DNA of 64,000 bases, from contig NZ_CAJNAT010000030.1 in NCBI RefSeq assembly GCF_905220705.1, positions 1 to 64,000 of the forward strand, written 5' to 3'. Shown in pieces: positions 26,933 through 37,488 of this stretch (its first letter is position 1; each line of letters opens with the position of its first letter). The DNA comes from Paraburkholderia domus. Its GTDB lineage: Bacteria > Pseudomonadota > Gammaproteobacteria > Burkholderiales > Burkholderiaceae. The translations under genes were made by a program, and so were the position numbers. Below the pieces are notes generated by a model, which made no database searches, was not told the origin of the DNA, and worked only from the letters and a program-made list of their open reading frames with translations.

Positions 26933-29038
26933 CTACAGCATTAAGCGGCCGACTTTGGCCAGCTCCCGCTTCAGCGCACATTCAATATGCACAGCGTGGA
27001 CCACCCCGCCCGTTTCATCCGCGGCCAACCAGGTCGACAATAAGGCGATATTTCGAATGTTGGCGCCGGTGACATCGGCACGCGTCGCGAGAGAAGCCAG
27101 GTCGACATCCTCCGATAGCCGGACGCCCTTCGGCCAGATCGCGCGCCACATCCGCTCGCGAAGCGCCGCGTCAGGGAATGAGAACCGGGTAATGAAGGTA
27201 AAACGGCGGCTGAAGGCATCGTCCAGATGGCCGCGACTGTTCGTGGCCAGCACCACCAGCCCGGGATAGCTCTCCAGTCTTTGCAACAGATAGGAAACCT
27301 CAATATTGGCGTGACGATCTTTGGCGTCTTTTGTTTCACTGCGTTTGCCAAACAACGCGTCCGCCTCATCGAAGAACAGTACGCCCGCGTCGGCTTCGGC
27401 AAGATCGAAGATGCGCGAAAGATTCTTCTCCGTTTCGCCAATGTATTTATTGACGACCGTCGAGAGGTCGACCTTGATCAGGTCGACACCCTGACTGGCG
27501 GCCAGCACCTCGGCCGCCATGGTTTTCCCGGTACCCGACGGGCCGCAAAACAGCGCGCTGATTCCGGTGCCATACCCCACCTTGTCATGAAAGCCGGCAT
27601 GGAGAACCGCTTCTCGATGTTTGATGGCCGCGGTGATTTCCCTCAACTGCTGACGCAATTCGTCCGACACGATCAGATCGTCGAGGTTGCGAGCCGGTTC
27701 GACGCGTTGCGCCAGTTTCCCGAAATTCTGCTGCGAGCGCAGGCGCATGGCTTTTCGCAGATCCTGCCGGTCTAGTCCGTCATTGCGATCACGCTGCCGG
27801 CTATAAAACGTCGCCTCGCGGATGATGGACGGCAGCGTTTCAGGCGTGAAGTGAAAACAACGGCTAAGCGCAGTGGAATCGATATCCGATGTGTCGAGCG
27901 GCGCGAGCAAATCATCCAACAGGAGACTTTTTGCTGCAGTACTGCGCGTCGGCATATCGAGGAAAAACTGAGGCATATTGCGCAACCATACCAGCGGATC
28001 AAGGGGATCAACCAGACAGACCACCGCAAGCCCCGGCTGTTCGAGTTGCCGGGACAGACTGCCCAGTAATGTCTTACGCGATTCCGCCAGGATGCTGAGG
28101 GAGCGAAGAACCACGCACGCGGCAGACATTCGCGCATATCGGAAAAACTGCACGAACACTTGTTCCGCTTCAACGTCGTCTTCCGGCAAGCGCGACATGT
28201 CCATGCTTAGTGCTTCGCGCCCTGCAGCTTGCGCCACCTGCGCCACAGCCCTCGCTCTCCCGCTGCCTTCCCTGCCCCGCAACATCACGAGAGGGCGTAT
28301 GTCCTTCTGCGGGGAAATCAACTGATCTTGCAACGTGGATAAAAATGCCTCAAAACCCTCTTCGCGCTCGCCACGCGCCGGCAGCGATTCCACGCAGTTT
28401 TGCAATTCAGGTGAGAAATAGCGACCGCCCAATAGATGGTGAAATACCTCAGTCGCCGTTATGAATGATTTCTGACCCCAGCTCTCCATGTCAGCGGCAT
28501 CGCTATCTTGCGTCTCCAACAGGCGATAGCCGAGCAAAGGCGCGTGAGGCAGCAAACGGACTTGCTGCAATTTTGTTGCTGACGCGGGGTCATTAAACAG
28601 CGCCAATGCCAGTTCGAAAGTTGGGAGACTTTGCTGCGCGTCACCCTGCAAGCTGGAAAACAGACCACGGTAACGCCGGTCAAAATGTGGCAGCAAGCCG
28701 AGCAGCAAGACGTTGCTTTCGAAATCGGTCAGATCGAAGCGTTCGATGAGTTGAGTGAGAGCGTCCTCCCGTTCCGGCAACCCACTCTCGTCTATAGAAC
28801 GAGATTGTCTCGGCCTCGGCGTTGCCCAGGCGGGAGCGCCTAGTGGCTGGTTCAAGCGTACTGCGATCTCTTCTTCCGATAGTAGAAAGTCGCTCCGATG
28901 ATAGCCTTCGGCTTGCCGATAGTAATGTTGCTGCAGCAGAAGATCAATTCGCTCGATGTGACACATCAGATTATGGTGATGATCCGTCCGATCCTGATCT
29001 GACTGGGTGTCGCCATCAACAATGTGCGGATCATTCAT
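26933..29038 (-). CDS. eCIS AAA+ ATPase (Pvc15/Afp15-like)
   Basis: A 701-residue protein with a C-terminal AAA+ module: Walker A CGPSGTGKT at about residues 497-505, Walker B VLFFDEADALFG at about 548-558, sensor 1 VLATNSRGHLD and arginine-finger region RRFTFITRF. The N-terminal ~450 residues contain a degenerate second ATPase-like region, typical of Afp15. In related systems this ATPase is needed for particle assembly and for loading or stabilising cargo. It is followed by the DUF4255 gene. Confidence 0.93.
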   Translation of the reverse strand: MNDPHIVDGDTQSDQDRTDHHHNLMCHIERIDLLLQQHYYRQAEGYHRSDFLLSEEEIAVRLNQPLGAPAWATPRPRQSRSIDESGLPEREDALTQLIERFDLTDFESNVLLLGLLPHFDRRYRGLFSSLQGDAQQSLPTFELALALFNDPASATKLQQVRLLPHAPLLGYRLLETQDSDAADMESWGQKSFITATEVFHHLLGGRYFSPELQNCVESLPARGEREEGFEAFLSTLQDQLISPQKDIRPLVMLRGREGSGRARAVAQVAQAAGREALSMDMSRLPEDDVEAEQVFVQFFRYARMSAACVVLRSLSILAESRKTLLGSLSRQLEQPGLAVVCLVDPLDPLVWLRNMPQFFLDMPTRSTAAKSLLLDDLLAPLDTSDIDSTALSRCFHFTPETLPSIIREATFYSRQRDRNDGLDRQDLRKAMRLRSQQNFGKLAQRVEPARNLDDLIVSDELRQQLREITAAIKHREAVLHAGFHDKVGYGTGISALFCGPSGTGKTMAAEVLAASQGVDLIKVDLSTVVNKYIGETEKNLSRIFDLAEADAGVLFFDEADALFGKRSETKDAKDRHANIEVSYLLQRLESYPGLVVLATNSRGHLDDAFSRRFTFITRFSFPDAALRERMWRAIWPKGVRLSEDVDLASLATRADVTGANIRNIALLSTWLAADETGGVVHAVHIECALKRELAKVGRLML

Positions 29039-29106
29039 ACCTTAGAATTCCTTATTTTTTGTTACGAAGCTAGAGGCGATGAGTGGCACGCGCCCCTTCT
29101 CGGCGC

Positions 29107-30618
29107 TCATAGCCAATCAATCGAAAGCGGCTTCTCCAGCCATGGAAGCATCAGTTGATCCAGCGGCCACGGCCAGTCATTTAGCAGGATGTCGAAAGGC
29201 TCTCGTTGTACCGTAAGTTTCAGCGAGGCTTCGGTTTTCACGAGTTCACCGGGGCGCTGTAGAAAGAGTGTCCGGATGTCGTGAGTGCTCAAGGTTCGCC
29301 ACCCTGGTAGTTGTTTAGACAGCATCGGCAACCAGCCGTACAACTTTCCGGCCGTTTCTTCATCCGGTGCTTGCCACTCTATTTCGCAATCCAGCGGCAA
29401 GCCGCATAGCCATTTGGTAAGCGGCATACGCCATTCATGCGCGCAGTCGTCTGCCCAGATCAAGGCGTCCAGCCAGCACGCGGCGTTTATCTGGGACTGG
29501 GTGCAGGCAAAGTGGTCTTTGCCCCATAAACCCAATCGCGTAAAGAGATCGGGAAACAAAGGCCACAACAGCGACAGCCCCGCATTGCTAACCTGCATCC
29601 TCGTGAGATCGAGCGGTCGCGGCGTAGCTTTCCGCGACGCGATTCGCTCTAGCTCGTCCCCGGCACCCTCCGGCTCTGCCGGCATAGCTTGCAGCGACGC
29701 GACTTGTTCCACCTCGTTCCCGGTACGCACTGGCTCCGCCAATGTCCGTTGCAGCTGTGCCACCCGGGCACCTGATAAACGTCCATCCAGCCAGATTCGC
29801 AATGGAGGATGACGCCACAGTGATCGCAACCAGGGCGTTAGCGACACCGGTGAAGGGGTCGAAAATAAACGTTCCAGAAACGGCCCATTAGCCAACACAA
29901 GCGGCAACAGCACCTCCACCTCTACCGGAGGCAGAGACGCATCTTGCCGTGGATTCTGCTGAAAATACTGTAGCGCACCGAGTAGCAGGGCATGTTGCGT
30001 TGCGGGCTCGGCTATTTCAAGGCAGTTGCCCAAAGTGGTTGGCGTCAGCAGTTGCCACAGGCGACGCCGCGGGCCAGGCGAAAGGCAGGCGAGGGCGATC
30101 AAATCCTGCCATAGACGCGGTGCGGCCTGACGCTGGGCCGTCAGCCATGCGTCAACGCTCCCTTCGTTCAGCCAGTCCTCGGGCCGCGGCCAGTACCCGG
30201 ATTGTAGATAACGCTGAAACAGGGTGGCACTGTCATCAAGATTGCAGCTCGCCCCGCCCTGCGGCGTGGAGATAGGTATGGCCTCAAGCGGCTTGCAATC
30301 GGGACGTGACAGTCCCCTGCAGTCAGCCGGATAGTTAGTGAACGCCGACTCAAGTTGATTTGCAAGGCGTTGGCAGAACCGGGACTCGAACTCCGCCAGC
30401 GGCATTTCTCCCAGATCGATCACGATACGGGATATTTTTCCGGGTAAGGTATATTGCGGCTGACTCTCCCGGATTACTCGATCGATGATATATCTAAGCT
30501 CACTATTGAACAGCCTGCTACAACGCCTCAGGAGCGACTGCGCGTCGTCAGATCGACAGGTCAGTGACACAGACAGGTACGCCAAGGCGTTTCCTTCATT
30601 GCAGATAGCATCAGTCAT
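29107..30618 (-). CDS. eCIS tape measure protein (Pvc14/Afp14-like)
   Basis: A 503-residue protein. The N-terminus SLTCRSDDAQSLLRRCSRLF...ELRYIIDRVI and IDLGEMPLAEFESRFCQRLANQLESAF match the contractile injection system tape measure family, where this region is the conserved N-terminal domain. The rest is Leu/Trp-rich and poorly conserved. Afp14 is known to act as the ruler that sets particle length. It sits between fibre and ATPase genes as in Afp/PVC loci. Confidence 0.82.
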   Translation of the reverse strand: MTDAICNEGNALAYLSVSLTCRSDDAQSLLRRCSRLFNSELRYIIDRVIRESQPQYTLPGKISRIVIDLGEMPLAEFESRFCQRLANQLESAFTNYPADCRGLSRPDCKPLEAIPISTPQGGASCNLDDSATLFQRYLQSGYWPRPEDWLNEGSVDAWLTAQRQAAPRLWQDLIALACLSPGPRRRLWQLLTPTTLGNCLEIAEPATQHALLLGALQYFQQNPRQDASLPPVEVEVLLPLVLANGPFLERLFSTPSPVSLTPWLRSLWRHPPLRIWLDGRLSGARVAQLQRTLAEPVRTGNEVEQVASLQAMPAEPEGAGDELERIASRKATPRPLDLTRMQVSNAGLSLLWPLFPDLFTRLGLWGKDHFACTQSQINAACWLDALIWADDCAHEWRMPLTKWLCGLPLDCEIEWQAPDEETAGKLYGWLPMLSKQLPGWRTLSTHDIRTLFLQRPGELVKTEASLKLTVQREPFDILLNDWPWPLDQLMLPWLEKPLSIDWL

Positions 30619-30668
30619 GGGCTAACCACTATGGATTGCTATTTATAGAAGAGGCACGCACATATGAA

Positions 30669-31733
30669 TCAGGTCTTCATGATAAACGCCAATATGTAAT
30701 ATGGGGTGCATACTCTCATACTGTGTGTATGCGTCTGCCCGTTGACCGTGACGCCGTGATTATGCCCGTTCCCACCCCCCGCCTTGGAAATGACAATCTC
30801 TGGAAATTCATTATCATATTGGCTACAGCTAGCCGGAGTTAACTTAGCATCGGTATTTTCTTGGGCATACTTTTTATTATAATAGAGAGTAGCCGCAGAG
30901 TTATTTTGCAAAAAACCATGACTATGAGAAGGCATCTGATCGACACTCAATACTGTTTTTTCCGTCTCAATACTCAGATTCAAGGTCCCATTATCGGTTG
31001 TCACTGGAAACGTCAATGAACCAAGATCTCCGGATACTTTTTGGCCGCCCTGCTTCCCAAAACTGTTCAAATCTCCGGCCAGAATAAACCGGTTACGCAA
31101 ATCCGGCGTACCATTCGTCCCGTCACACAATGCCCAGCCGGCAGGAACCGCCGTACCGCCGGCAGAACAAAACATCATGATCACCCCTTTTGGAAGTACT
31201 TTTGCAGGATCAATCCTGACGCCATTACCATCAACGGCAAGGCCATTTCCAGCCTTTACACTCACTCCACTCGTATCTGACGTAATACCATTACCAGCCC
31301 TTACACCCACCCCGTTGCTATCACATGCAATTCCGTGACCGGCCTTTACACTCACGCCGTTGCCATCTGAAACAATTCCATTGCCAGCCTTAACCGACAA
31401 TTTCCCCATAGTAGTGGTATCGGCATCGCCTGCCAGCGAAAGGCCCGCCCCGATTGTGTTATTCGTCTGGTCAGCACTTTGCCCCACTGCCCGGCGCCCG
31501 CACTCTGCGATGTCGATCAGGTTACTAAAATCCTGTTGCAGAGGTATGCTACCCGCAGAAAATCTGCCTTTAAGCTCAGCCGAGGTGACGTCAGTCACAG
31601 TAGCTATCACTGGACTAGCAATTCGCTCAGCGGGACCGTCTTTCTCAGTTGTCGACAAAGCACGCTTTTCCACTTGCGCTGATTTTCCTGCCTCACCCTC
31701 AGTCTTCGATCGGGACGATGTTTTCCTATTCAT
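30669..31733 (-). CDS. eCIS tail fibre with adenovirus-shaft-like repeats (Pvc13/Afp13-like)
   Basis: A 354-residue receptor-binding fibre. Residues 1-45 are charged and basic. Residues 112-171 contain four 15-residue repeats of the form xSVKAGNGIxxDxxG, resembling the triple-beta-spiral shaft of adenovirus fibres. From residue 180 there is a phage tail-collar domain (MMFCSAGGTAVPAGWALCDG, TPDLRNRFILAGD, MPSHSHGF). The C-terminal tip is rich in His/Asn/Gly. The gene is the most A+T-rich in the block, typical of rapidly exchanged host-range genes. It would dictate the target cell type. Confidence 0.87.
   Translation of the reverse strand: MNRKTSSRSKTEGEAGKSAQVEKRALSTTEKDGPAERIASPVIATVTDVTSAELKGRFSAGSIPLQQDFSNLIDIAECGRRAVGQSADQTNNTIGAGLSLAGDADTTTMGKLSVKAGNGIVSDGNGVSVKAGHGIACDSNGVGVRAGNGITSDTSGVSVKAGNGLAVDGNGVRIDPAKVLPKGVIMMFCSAGGTAVPAGWALCDGTNGTPDLRNRFILAGDLNSFGKQGGQKVSGDLGSLTFPVTTDNGTLNLSIETEKTVLSVDQMPSHSHGFLQNNSAATLYYNKKYAQENTDAKLTPASCSQYDNEFPEIVISKAGGGNGHNHGVTVNGQTHTHSMRVCTPYYILAFIMKT
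31221..31400 (-). repeat. Four 45-bp coding repeats in the fibre gene
   Basis: Four tandem 45-bp units encode VKAGNGI-type 15-residue repeats (residues 112-171 of the fibre). The units have diverged in DNA but keep the Gly-Asn/His-Gly and Asp-x-x-Gly positions, so selection acts on the protein repeat. Confidence 0.8.
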
Positions 31734-31811
31734 TTTTAAACCCTCAGTCTCAATTTCGAATTAGCCAGAACTCAATTAACAACCCATCTCACCGTTATCC
31801 TGCAGATTTAA

Positions 31812-34643
31812 CTAGGAAGGCACATAGGTTTTTGGAACAAAAAATAGACTGTCGCTAACAATCACGTCAACGTTCCATTCACTGCCATCAGCGCCAATTA
31901 CATCGGTCCTCTGATCGCTGTTGGCGACAACCATGGCACCGATTCCAATCAACCTGGTCGGCAACAAACCAAGCGCGAGTTGCCAAAGCAACTGATAAGT
32001 TGCTGTGCTTGGGGCTGTGTCCGCTTTCTGCCACATCGCGTAGCTTTGCGCGAAACTCTGAAAGGAAAATGGGTTGGAAGCATCATCACTAACGTCGCTT
32101 AGCCAATGAATAACAACGCTGACATGAGCGGGAATCTCCGCCTGCACGCATTGTCGGATCCATTTCTCCGTGGTGTAGACATCTCCCTGCAAAGGAAGAA
32201 TCGCTTTATTCAGAACCATGCTGACAACAAACGAAAAACGATCGAAGTCGTTCTTGATGTACCAGTAGTAATTCGTGGCATCTGAAGCATCCGGGAAGTC
32301 ATTGCCTTCTCCGTCCGCCTTAACAACGGTGATGCTGCCAGCGACACCGTCGAGGCTCTTTACGGTCACCGCGAGTTGCCATGAGGAATCAACGACATCG
32401 ACAGCATCTGGATCATGGATTGCGTTTATAACCAGCGTGTCGCCCTGCCGCAGCATGGCAGGATAGGGAAAGCTTCCATAAATGCCCAATACTCTTGCAT
32501 CTGTTGGCGCACTGCCCTGATCGCCCGCATACACCAACGGATAATCAATATCCTGCAGCCAGATCTGGCAGTTCTTCCAATACAATTTATTAGCGGTTTG
32601 TGCATCGACGATTCGCGCCAGATTGCCATTTAACTCCGGATTAGCTTCAACAGACAACGAGAACGAATTTGCCTCGATATCAACCTGATCGACAATCAGT
32701 GCATTGAGGGTATAGTCGCTTTCGTCATCGCGCTCTCCCAGGCCGCCTACCAGCGTCAGGTCAACGAGTTGGCCGGCCAGAAGCTCACTCAAAGAAACAG
32801 AGGGGGCCTGAACCACCGTAAGCATGCTCTGGTCAGCCGATGTCGTTACCTTGACGGGATAGATGGGAGCGTCATATAGGTTGCTCGGCTGTACCGGCAA
32901 CAATGCGCGATGCTCAATCAGATAAAACGGCAACTGGCTCATATCCACATAGCCCCCAAACAGATTGGCGCCAAACCCCAGCCTGGCAGCAATGCGCTTT
33001 TGCAACGCCGAGACCTCGTCTGGACGGATGTTGTCCCTGTGATAGGCCAGATCGGTAATTTTCCCCAAATAGTTCTGCTCCACCGCCAAAAATTCGTCTG
33101 CGGTCGTATCCAGCATGCGCGCAGCACCTTGAGTACCGAAATAGCCCAACAGGTGATTGAGAATTGCCAGTTCCTGATCGTAGTCATCCGCATGAGTTTG
33201 TATCTGGGCTTTCAAGGCCGCGGCATACTCCGCATGGATCTGATCACCGGTACTTCCTTGCGCATAGGGCCATTGTTCACCCCATACCGAACTGCCACTG
33301 CGTTCGAAAGCCAGCAATTGCGGCAGCTTCGCCAATTGCTGGCAGGCATTGGCCATTACTTGTTCAAACGGCAGCAGAAATTGGTAAAGCTGCTGCTGAC
33401 TCTGCGTGGCTGGAAATTGTTGCAAGCCATAGCACGGCGGGATTTTGTCGCTCACAGGATGATATTGCGCCACATCGCGGCTACGACCATACGGCATGAC
33501 TACCGGCAGGTTACTCAGGACCGGCGTGGGTGCTATTCGTGCCTCAATTTCTGCCTGAGTAGCGCTCACGTGCTCACCACCGGCTGTGATCAGGACGACG
33601 TGGTCGTGTCCCTCATCGAGCATGTAGTAAATAGGGTTACTCCACCAAAGCAGCGGGTAATGCGCGCACCCCTTCGAAGGACTAGACGACCAATACGAGA
33701 AAGATTGGACATTCTTTATACCGTCTATGGCCAAAAGTACATTTGGCAGATGGCTCAGGTCGACAGCGACATCATCGCCCTGACTGTACTTAACCTCCGG
33801 TGGTAACTCCGTGATCCAGCCATGCTGCAGATTAGGTCCGTGATAAATGCCCTCGCTGGTCACACCCTGTGCAGCAAGATCGCCAGCTACGTAGCGTCGG
33901 GCTTTGGGAGAAATGTAGTCATCGGTGGCTGTATAAATTTCAGCCATGATCCCCGCAACATCCAGCGCCCCCTCCTCCAGTTCGACAGTCAAACTAAGGT
34001 AGATTGCGCATGGCTCGACCCAGATGGTTTGACTAATTGCCTCACCCAGGTTGCGGTTATTCGCCAGGAAGTCCTTCAACGCCGCCTGCGCCTCAGGATC
34101 GTCTTTCGATGAGTCACGTGATGGCTCCAGATAGAGCGCATAGTTGCCACGCAGGTAGTACGCAACCGGCGTTGAACCATCTGCCGGCTGCGGCAGCACA
34201 AAACTCCACTCGCGGCTGTAAGTGTCATAGTAATATTGATAGTCACCCGGCAATTGCTGAACCAGTTGAACATTACGAAAGAGATAATAGCGGCCCGTAC
34301 TGTCGGTCAGATCCAGTAGCGCCCGCCGGTAATCTTTTGCCGTAATGGGTCCACTGGTCAGCGCCATTTGCGGACCGAAATTCGCGGGAAAAATACCATC
34401 CCCGTCAGTCTTGTCCGCAGTGGGAACGGTGAGCAAATCGGTCAATGGCAGCGTATTGCGGTATGCCAGATCAGAGATGCTGTAACAGAATCCTTCCATC
34501 AAGGTAACGCCGGGATCGTGCTCACCCGTATCCGTCCAGACTTTCCCACCGTAAGTGGCAATCGCCTGTTTCGCCCGCGCGTACAGCCCATCGAAGAGAA
34601 TATATTCCTTGACAACGGGGAGTAACTTCCTCGGATTACTCAT
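31812..34643 (-). CDS. eCIS baseplate wedge protein (Pvc12/Afp12-like)
   Basis: A 943-residue protein starting MSNPRKLLPVVKEYILFDGL, with DTGEHDPGVTLMEGFCYSISDLAYR, the diagnostic N-terminal block of Afp12/gpJ-related baseplate proteins. It is one of the two large wedge components that close the baseplate around the spike and carry the fibres. The ATG at 34643 overlaps the upstream gene's end (ATGAGTAA), indicating coupled translation; a GTG four codons earlier is possible. The fibre gene follows directly. Confidence 0.92.
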   Translation of the reverse strand: MSNPRKLLPVVKEYILFDGLYARAKQAIATYGGKVWTDTGEHDPGVTLMEGFCYSISDLAYRNTLPLTDLLTVPTADKTDGDGIFPANFGPQMALTSGPITAKDYRRALLDLTDSTGRYYLFRNVQLVQQLPGDYQYYYDTYSREWSFVLPQPADGSTPVAYYLRGNYALYLEPSRDSSKDDPEAQAALKDFLANNRNLGEAISQTIWVEPCAIYLSLTVELEEGALDVAGIMAEIYTATDDYISPKARRYVAGDLAAQGVTSEGIYHGPNLQHGWITELPPEVKYSQGDDVAVDLSHLPNVLLAIDGIKNVQSFSYWSSSPSKGCAHYPLLWWSNPIYYMLDEGHDHVVLITAGGEHVSATQAEIEARIAPTPVLSNLPVVMPYGRSRDVAQYHPVSDKIPPCYGLQQFPATQSQQQLYQFLLPFEQVMANACQQLAKLPQLLAFERSGSSVWGEQWPYAQGSTGDQIHAEYAAALKAQIQTHADDYDQELAILNHLLGYFGTQGAARMLDTTADEFLAVEQNYLGKITDLAYHRDNIRPDEVSALQKRIAARLGFGANLFGGYVDMSQLPFYLIEHRALLPVQPSNLYDAPIYPVKVTTSADQSMLTVVQAPSVSLSELLAGQLVDLTLVGGLGERDDESDYTLNALIVDQVDIEANSFSLSVEANPELNGNLARIVDAQTANKLYWKNCQIWLQDIDYPLVYAGDQGSAPTDARVLGIYGSFPYPAMLRQGDTLVINAIHDPDAVDVVDSSWQLAVTVKSLDGVAGSITVVKADGEGNDFPDASDATNYYWYIKNDFDRFSFVVSMVLNKAILPLQGDVYTTEKWIRQCVQAEIPAHVSVVIHWLSDVSDDASNPFSFQSFAQSYAMWQKADTAPSTATYQLLWQLALGLLPTRLIGIGAMVVANSDQRTDVIGADGSEWNVDVIVSDSLFFVPKTYVPS

Positions 34644-37365
34644 GTTTTTTCGCACCTGAATTCGAAAGTGTTGAAGCTGGCCACGTCAGTACCAAGACCT
34701 CCTGCTCCTGTCCCTCGAGTGAGGTTCTGCTGCCGTCAAGCGTCAAGTCATTTACCCGCACTACGAACGATTGCTCCTGGATCCAGGCGACGATGCCGTA
34801 ATAGTCGAGCCTGTTACCCAAGGCGACGCCGCTCTGGCGGTCCCATGTCCACGGCATATAGTGCAACGCCAATAGGTCCTGCAACTTGCGGTAGCCGTAA
34901 TCGGGGTTCACGTTAAACGTCACGTCATACGTAATCGGCACGTCGCGGTAGGTCGGATTAGCCAACACGACGGACGTCCAAGGGGAGGCCAGCGTTTGAA
35001 GATAGGCGGCCATGTCAAGCAGGTGGGCCTGGCTAAACATTGGGCGTACCGAGTCCTGATTGTCTTTTCTGGCGTTGACTGGAATCACTAGAAGCGTCTG
35101 CCCAGTCGGCGCCGGCAACCGCGTAATGACATCGGCCGACGGAATGGCGACGCCAAACACATTGGCATATCGCGTCTTCAATAGTGATGCCATGTCCTGC
35201 CACGTCAACGCTCGCTCCCGGTGGGAAAGGCGCTGCGCCACGCGCTCGAAAAACTGCACCGGCGTTTCCGCCGGTTGCCCCCCCGTCGATGGCCACGGTT
35301 GTTCAACGCCGTCAAGACCTGGGACTGGTGCTACCGGCCGGGTAACGGTATGCGCAGGCAGCGGTTGAAGAAAGTGCCCGGTATCGAGCGTCTGTGGCGC
35401 ATCGAGCGTGGCCGTCATGCTGTTGCTGGAGATCCCGAACAGCCACGGGTACCCGCTCACATCGGCCGTGGCATCCGGCGGGGTGATCAGCGCCCTTATC
35501 CAGTAACGCCCGCGAGGCATCTGCGGGACGTCGGAGGCGGCATCATCAGGCAGGACCGCTGACCATAGGCCACTCTCCAGTAGGGCCTGAGTGCCGTCTA
35601 CAACGGTGTCATTCATGGATTCCCATTGATTATGCTGACTGAGATACTGCCATCTGAGCGTCAACGCCTGCGGGCTCTGCATTTGCCAAAACAACGACAA
35701 AGTGTCTCCTGCCCCTCCACCCGTCAGCCCCAGATAGAGCTGCGACTGGCCAGCCTCGTCCGAATCAAGCTCGTCGGCATAACCGAAAGGCGTTAGCAGA
35801 TATTGCGCGAAGTCGCTGTTCTTCGCCGTCACGGTGTAGCTCACAGACAGTGACTTCATTTGCGGCGTATAAGGCGGGTTCAGTTCTTTGGTTCCCGCCA
35901 GCTTGAGGTAGTCCTGATGTCCAAAATCCCGCCCACTCAATTCCAGACGTAGCCATTGTGGCCAGTCGGCCGGATCGCTGCCGTCACTCGGCGAACCACG
36001 TAGCATCGGCGGAAGCGCAATCACTAGCGACGCCGCGACCGGCGCATCTGTGCCTGCCTCGAATAGCGCTTGAGGCGTAGTCACGGTACCGTCCGGGATA
36101 TTTGACAATGGCTGGCTGCCGGTCGTAGAAACCAGAAGCGGCTGCACCGTAAATTCCGTGTTGTCCGCGGGCTTGTCGTCGTAACCGTCGTACCACTTAT
36201 CAAAGCCATCATCGGGCAAGCCAATCCATTGAGGCGTCAACGTCAGGACGAGCGATTCGGACCGGTCGCACCAGCTCGGCGCCATCAAATTAAAACCGGT
36301 GCCAACTAACGGCGAAGTACCGAACGGGTAGCTCGTACTATCGAGTCGGTCCACGCTGTAATCGGTGCTGTAGTGGACCTCGCTGCTTCCTGACGCGGCC
36401 ACTACAAGTGCCGTGATTTCAGGAACTTGAGCGCCGTCATGACGCCCGAGCTTCAACAACGGGGTTTCCGCCGTCATGCCATCAAGATTTTGCGGTGAGG
36501 CAATGGCACCCGCTTCGGCAGGAAGAGTAAAAATAAGCTCTCTTTCTGACGACGAAACCTGGGTCGCGGTCAACTCAAACCAGGTGTCGCCACCACTCAC
36601 CTGTGCCACAGCCAAGCTGGCAACATCCAGGTCAGACGCAAAGGTCACTGTAATAGTACGCAGTCCGGCAGGCATCGCCAGCAGTGCACTTGCCACCATG
36701 CGGCCAGTCGTCACGGTGCTCTGCCCGTCACAAGCATCGAATAATCTGAGGCCTTGCTGCGGAAACTCAAGTTGGTCCTGCCGGCTGTAAGGCGTGAGCG
36801 AAAATTGGGTGTTGTTCGCGGCAGGTCGTACCCAGCGCAAATCGGTCCACGCGCCCCGGTTTACCAGCAGCGACTGATCCAACGCATAGCGCACCGCTGC
36901 GCCGTTACGATCTTGCCCGGCATCAAACAACGTCCCCGCCGGCAGAAAGCGCTCCTGGGTCGCGGAATCAAGCAGGAAAGAGAGCGCAACGCTGTCGGGT
37001 CTTGGGCCTTGCTCACTAACCCCCAATAGACCGCGGTAGTACAACGCCCGATGAGCGGCTGGAAAATGATTGAGCAACACCCGAGGCGTCTTAAGGAGAT
37101 CCAGGAATGCGAGGAGAAAAGCTTGCTGCGGTAAAAGCGTGCCATCCGTCAGATCGCTGTTTGCATGGATCTCAGCCAGCTTCTCAGGCGAATTTCCTGC
37201 CATAAAGAAGAGATCCGCCCAACTGCTGTTCGCATCAAATGGAATCAGCTTCGCGTAGTCGTAGATCGAACTCAAGATCGACTCGTCAGATCGACCGTCG
37301 AGAACGAATCCGACATCGGGCGCAAGCTCTTTCAGCGTGGCGCTCAGCTCAATCAGGTCAGGCAT
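34636..37365 (-). CDS. eCIS baseplate wedge protein (Pvc11/Afp11-like)
   Basis: A 909-residue protein. The N-terminus reads MPDLIELSATLKELAPDVGF and continues with YAKLIPFDANSSWADLFFMAG, FLDLLKTPRVLLNHFPAAHRALYYRGLLG, typical of the Afp11-type wedge subunit (baseplate J-like C-terminal part; KLQDLLALHYMPW near the end). It pairs with the next gene product, Pvc12, to form the wedges. About 120 bases separate it from the tip gene upstream, the longest gap within the baseplate part of the operon. Confidence 0.9.
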   Translation of the reverse strand: MPDLIELSATLKELAPDVGFVLDGRSDESILSSIYDYAKLIPFDANSSWADLFFMAGNSPEKLAEIHANSDLTDGTLLPQQAFLLAFLDLLKTPRVLLNHFPAAHRALYYRGLLGVSEQGPRPDSVALSFLLDSATQERFLPAGTLFDAGQDRNGAAVRYALDQSLLVNRGAWTDLRWVRPAANNTQFSLTPYSRQDQLEFPQQGLRLFDACDGQSTVTTGRMVASALLAMPAGLRTITVTFASDLDVASLAVAQVSGGDTWFELTATQVSSSERELIFTLPAEAGAIASPQNLDGMTAETPLLKLGRHDGAQVPEITALVVAASGSSEVHYSTDYSVDRLDSTSYPFGTSPLVGTGFNLMAPSWCDRSESLVLTLTPQWIGLPDDGFDKWYDGYDDKPADNTEFTVQPLLVSTTGSQPLSNIPDGTVTTPQALFEAGTDAPVAASLVIALPPMLRGSPSDGSDPADWPQWLRLELSGRDFGHQDYLKLAGTKELNPPYTPQMKSLSVSYTVTAKNSDFAQYLLTPFGYADELDSDEAGQSQLYLGLTGGGAGDTLSLFWQMQSPQALTLRWQYLSQHNQWESMNDTVVDGTQALLESGLWSAVLPDDAASDVPQMPRGRYWIRALITPPDATADVSGYPWLFGISSNSMTATLDAPQTLDTGHFLQPLPAHTVTRPVAPVPGLDGVEQPWPSTGGQPAETPVQFFERVAQRLSHRERALTWQDMASLLKTRYANVFGVAIPSADVITRLPAPTGQTLLVIPVNARKDNQDSVRPMFSQAHLLDMAAYLQTLASPWTSVVLANPTYRDVPITYDVTFNVNPDYGYRKLQDLLALHYMPWTWDRQSGVALGNRLDYYGIVAWIQEQSFVVRVNDLTLDGSRTSLEGQEQEVLVLTWPASTLSNSGAKKHE

Positions 37366-37488
37366 TCAAATCTCCAACGATTTATCGAGTCCAACGTATC
37401 ACCAGGCGTATTGTCCATTCATTTTTACGCCATCATTGATACGATATGGATGACTAATTGTCACGGCTATTGAAAAACATGAGATACG

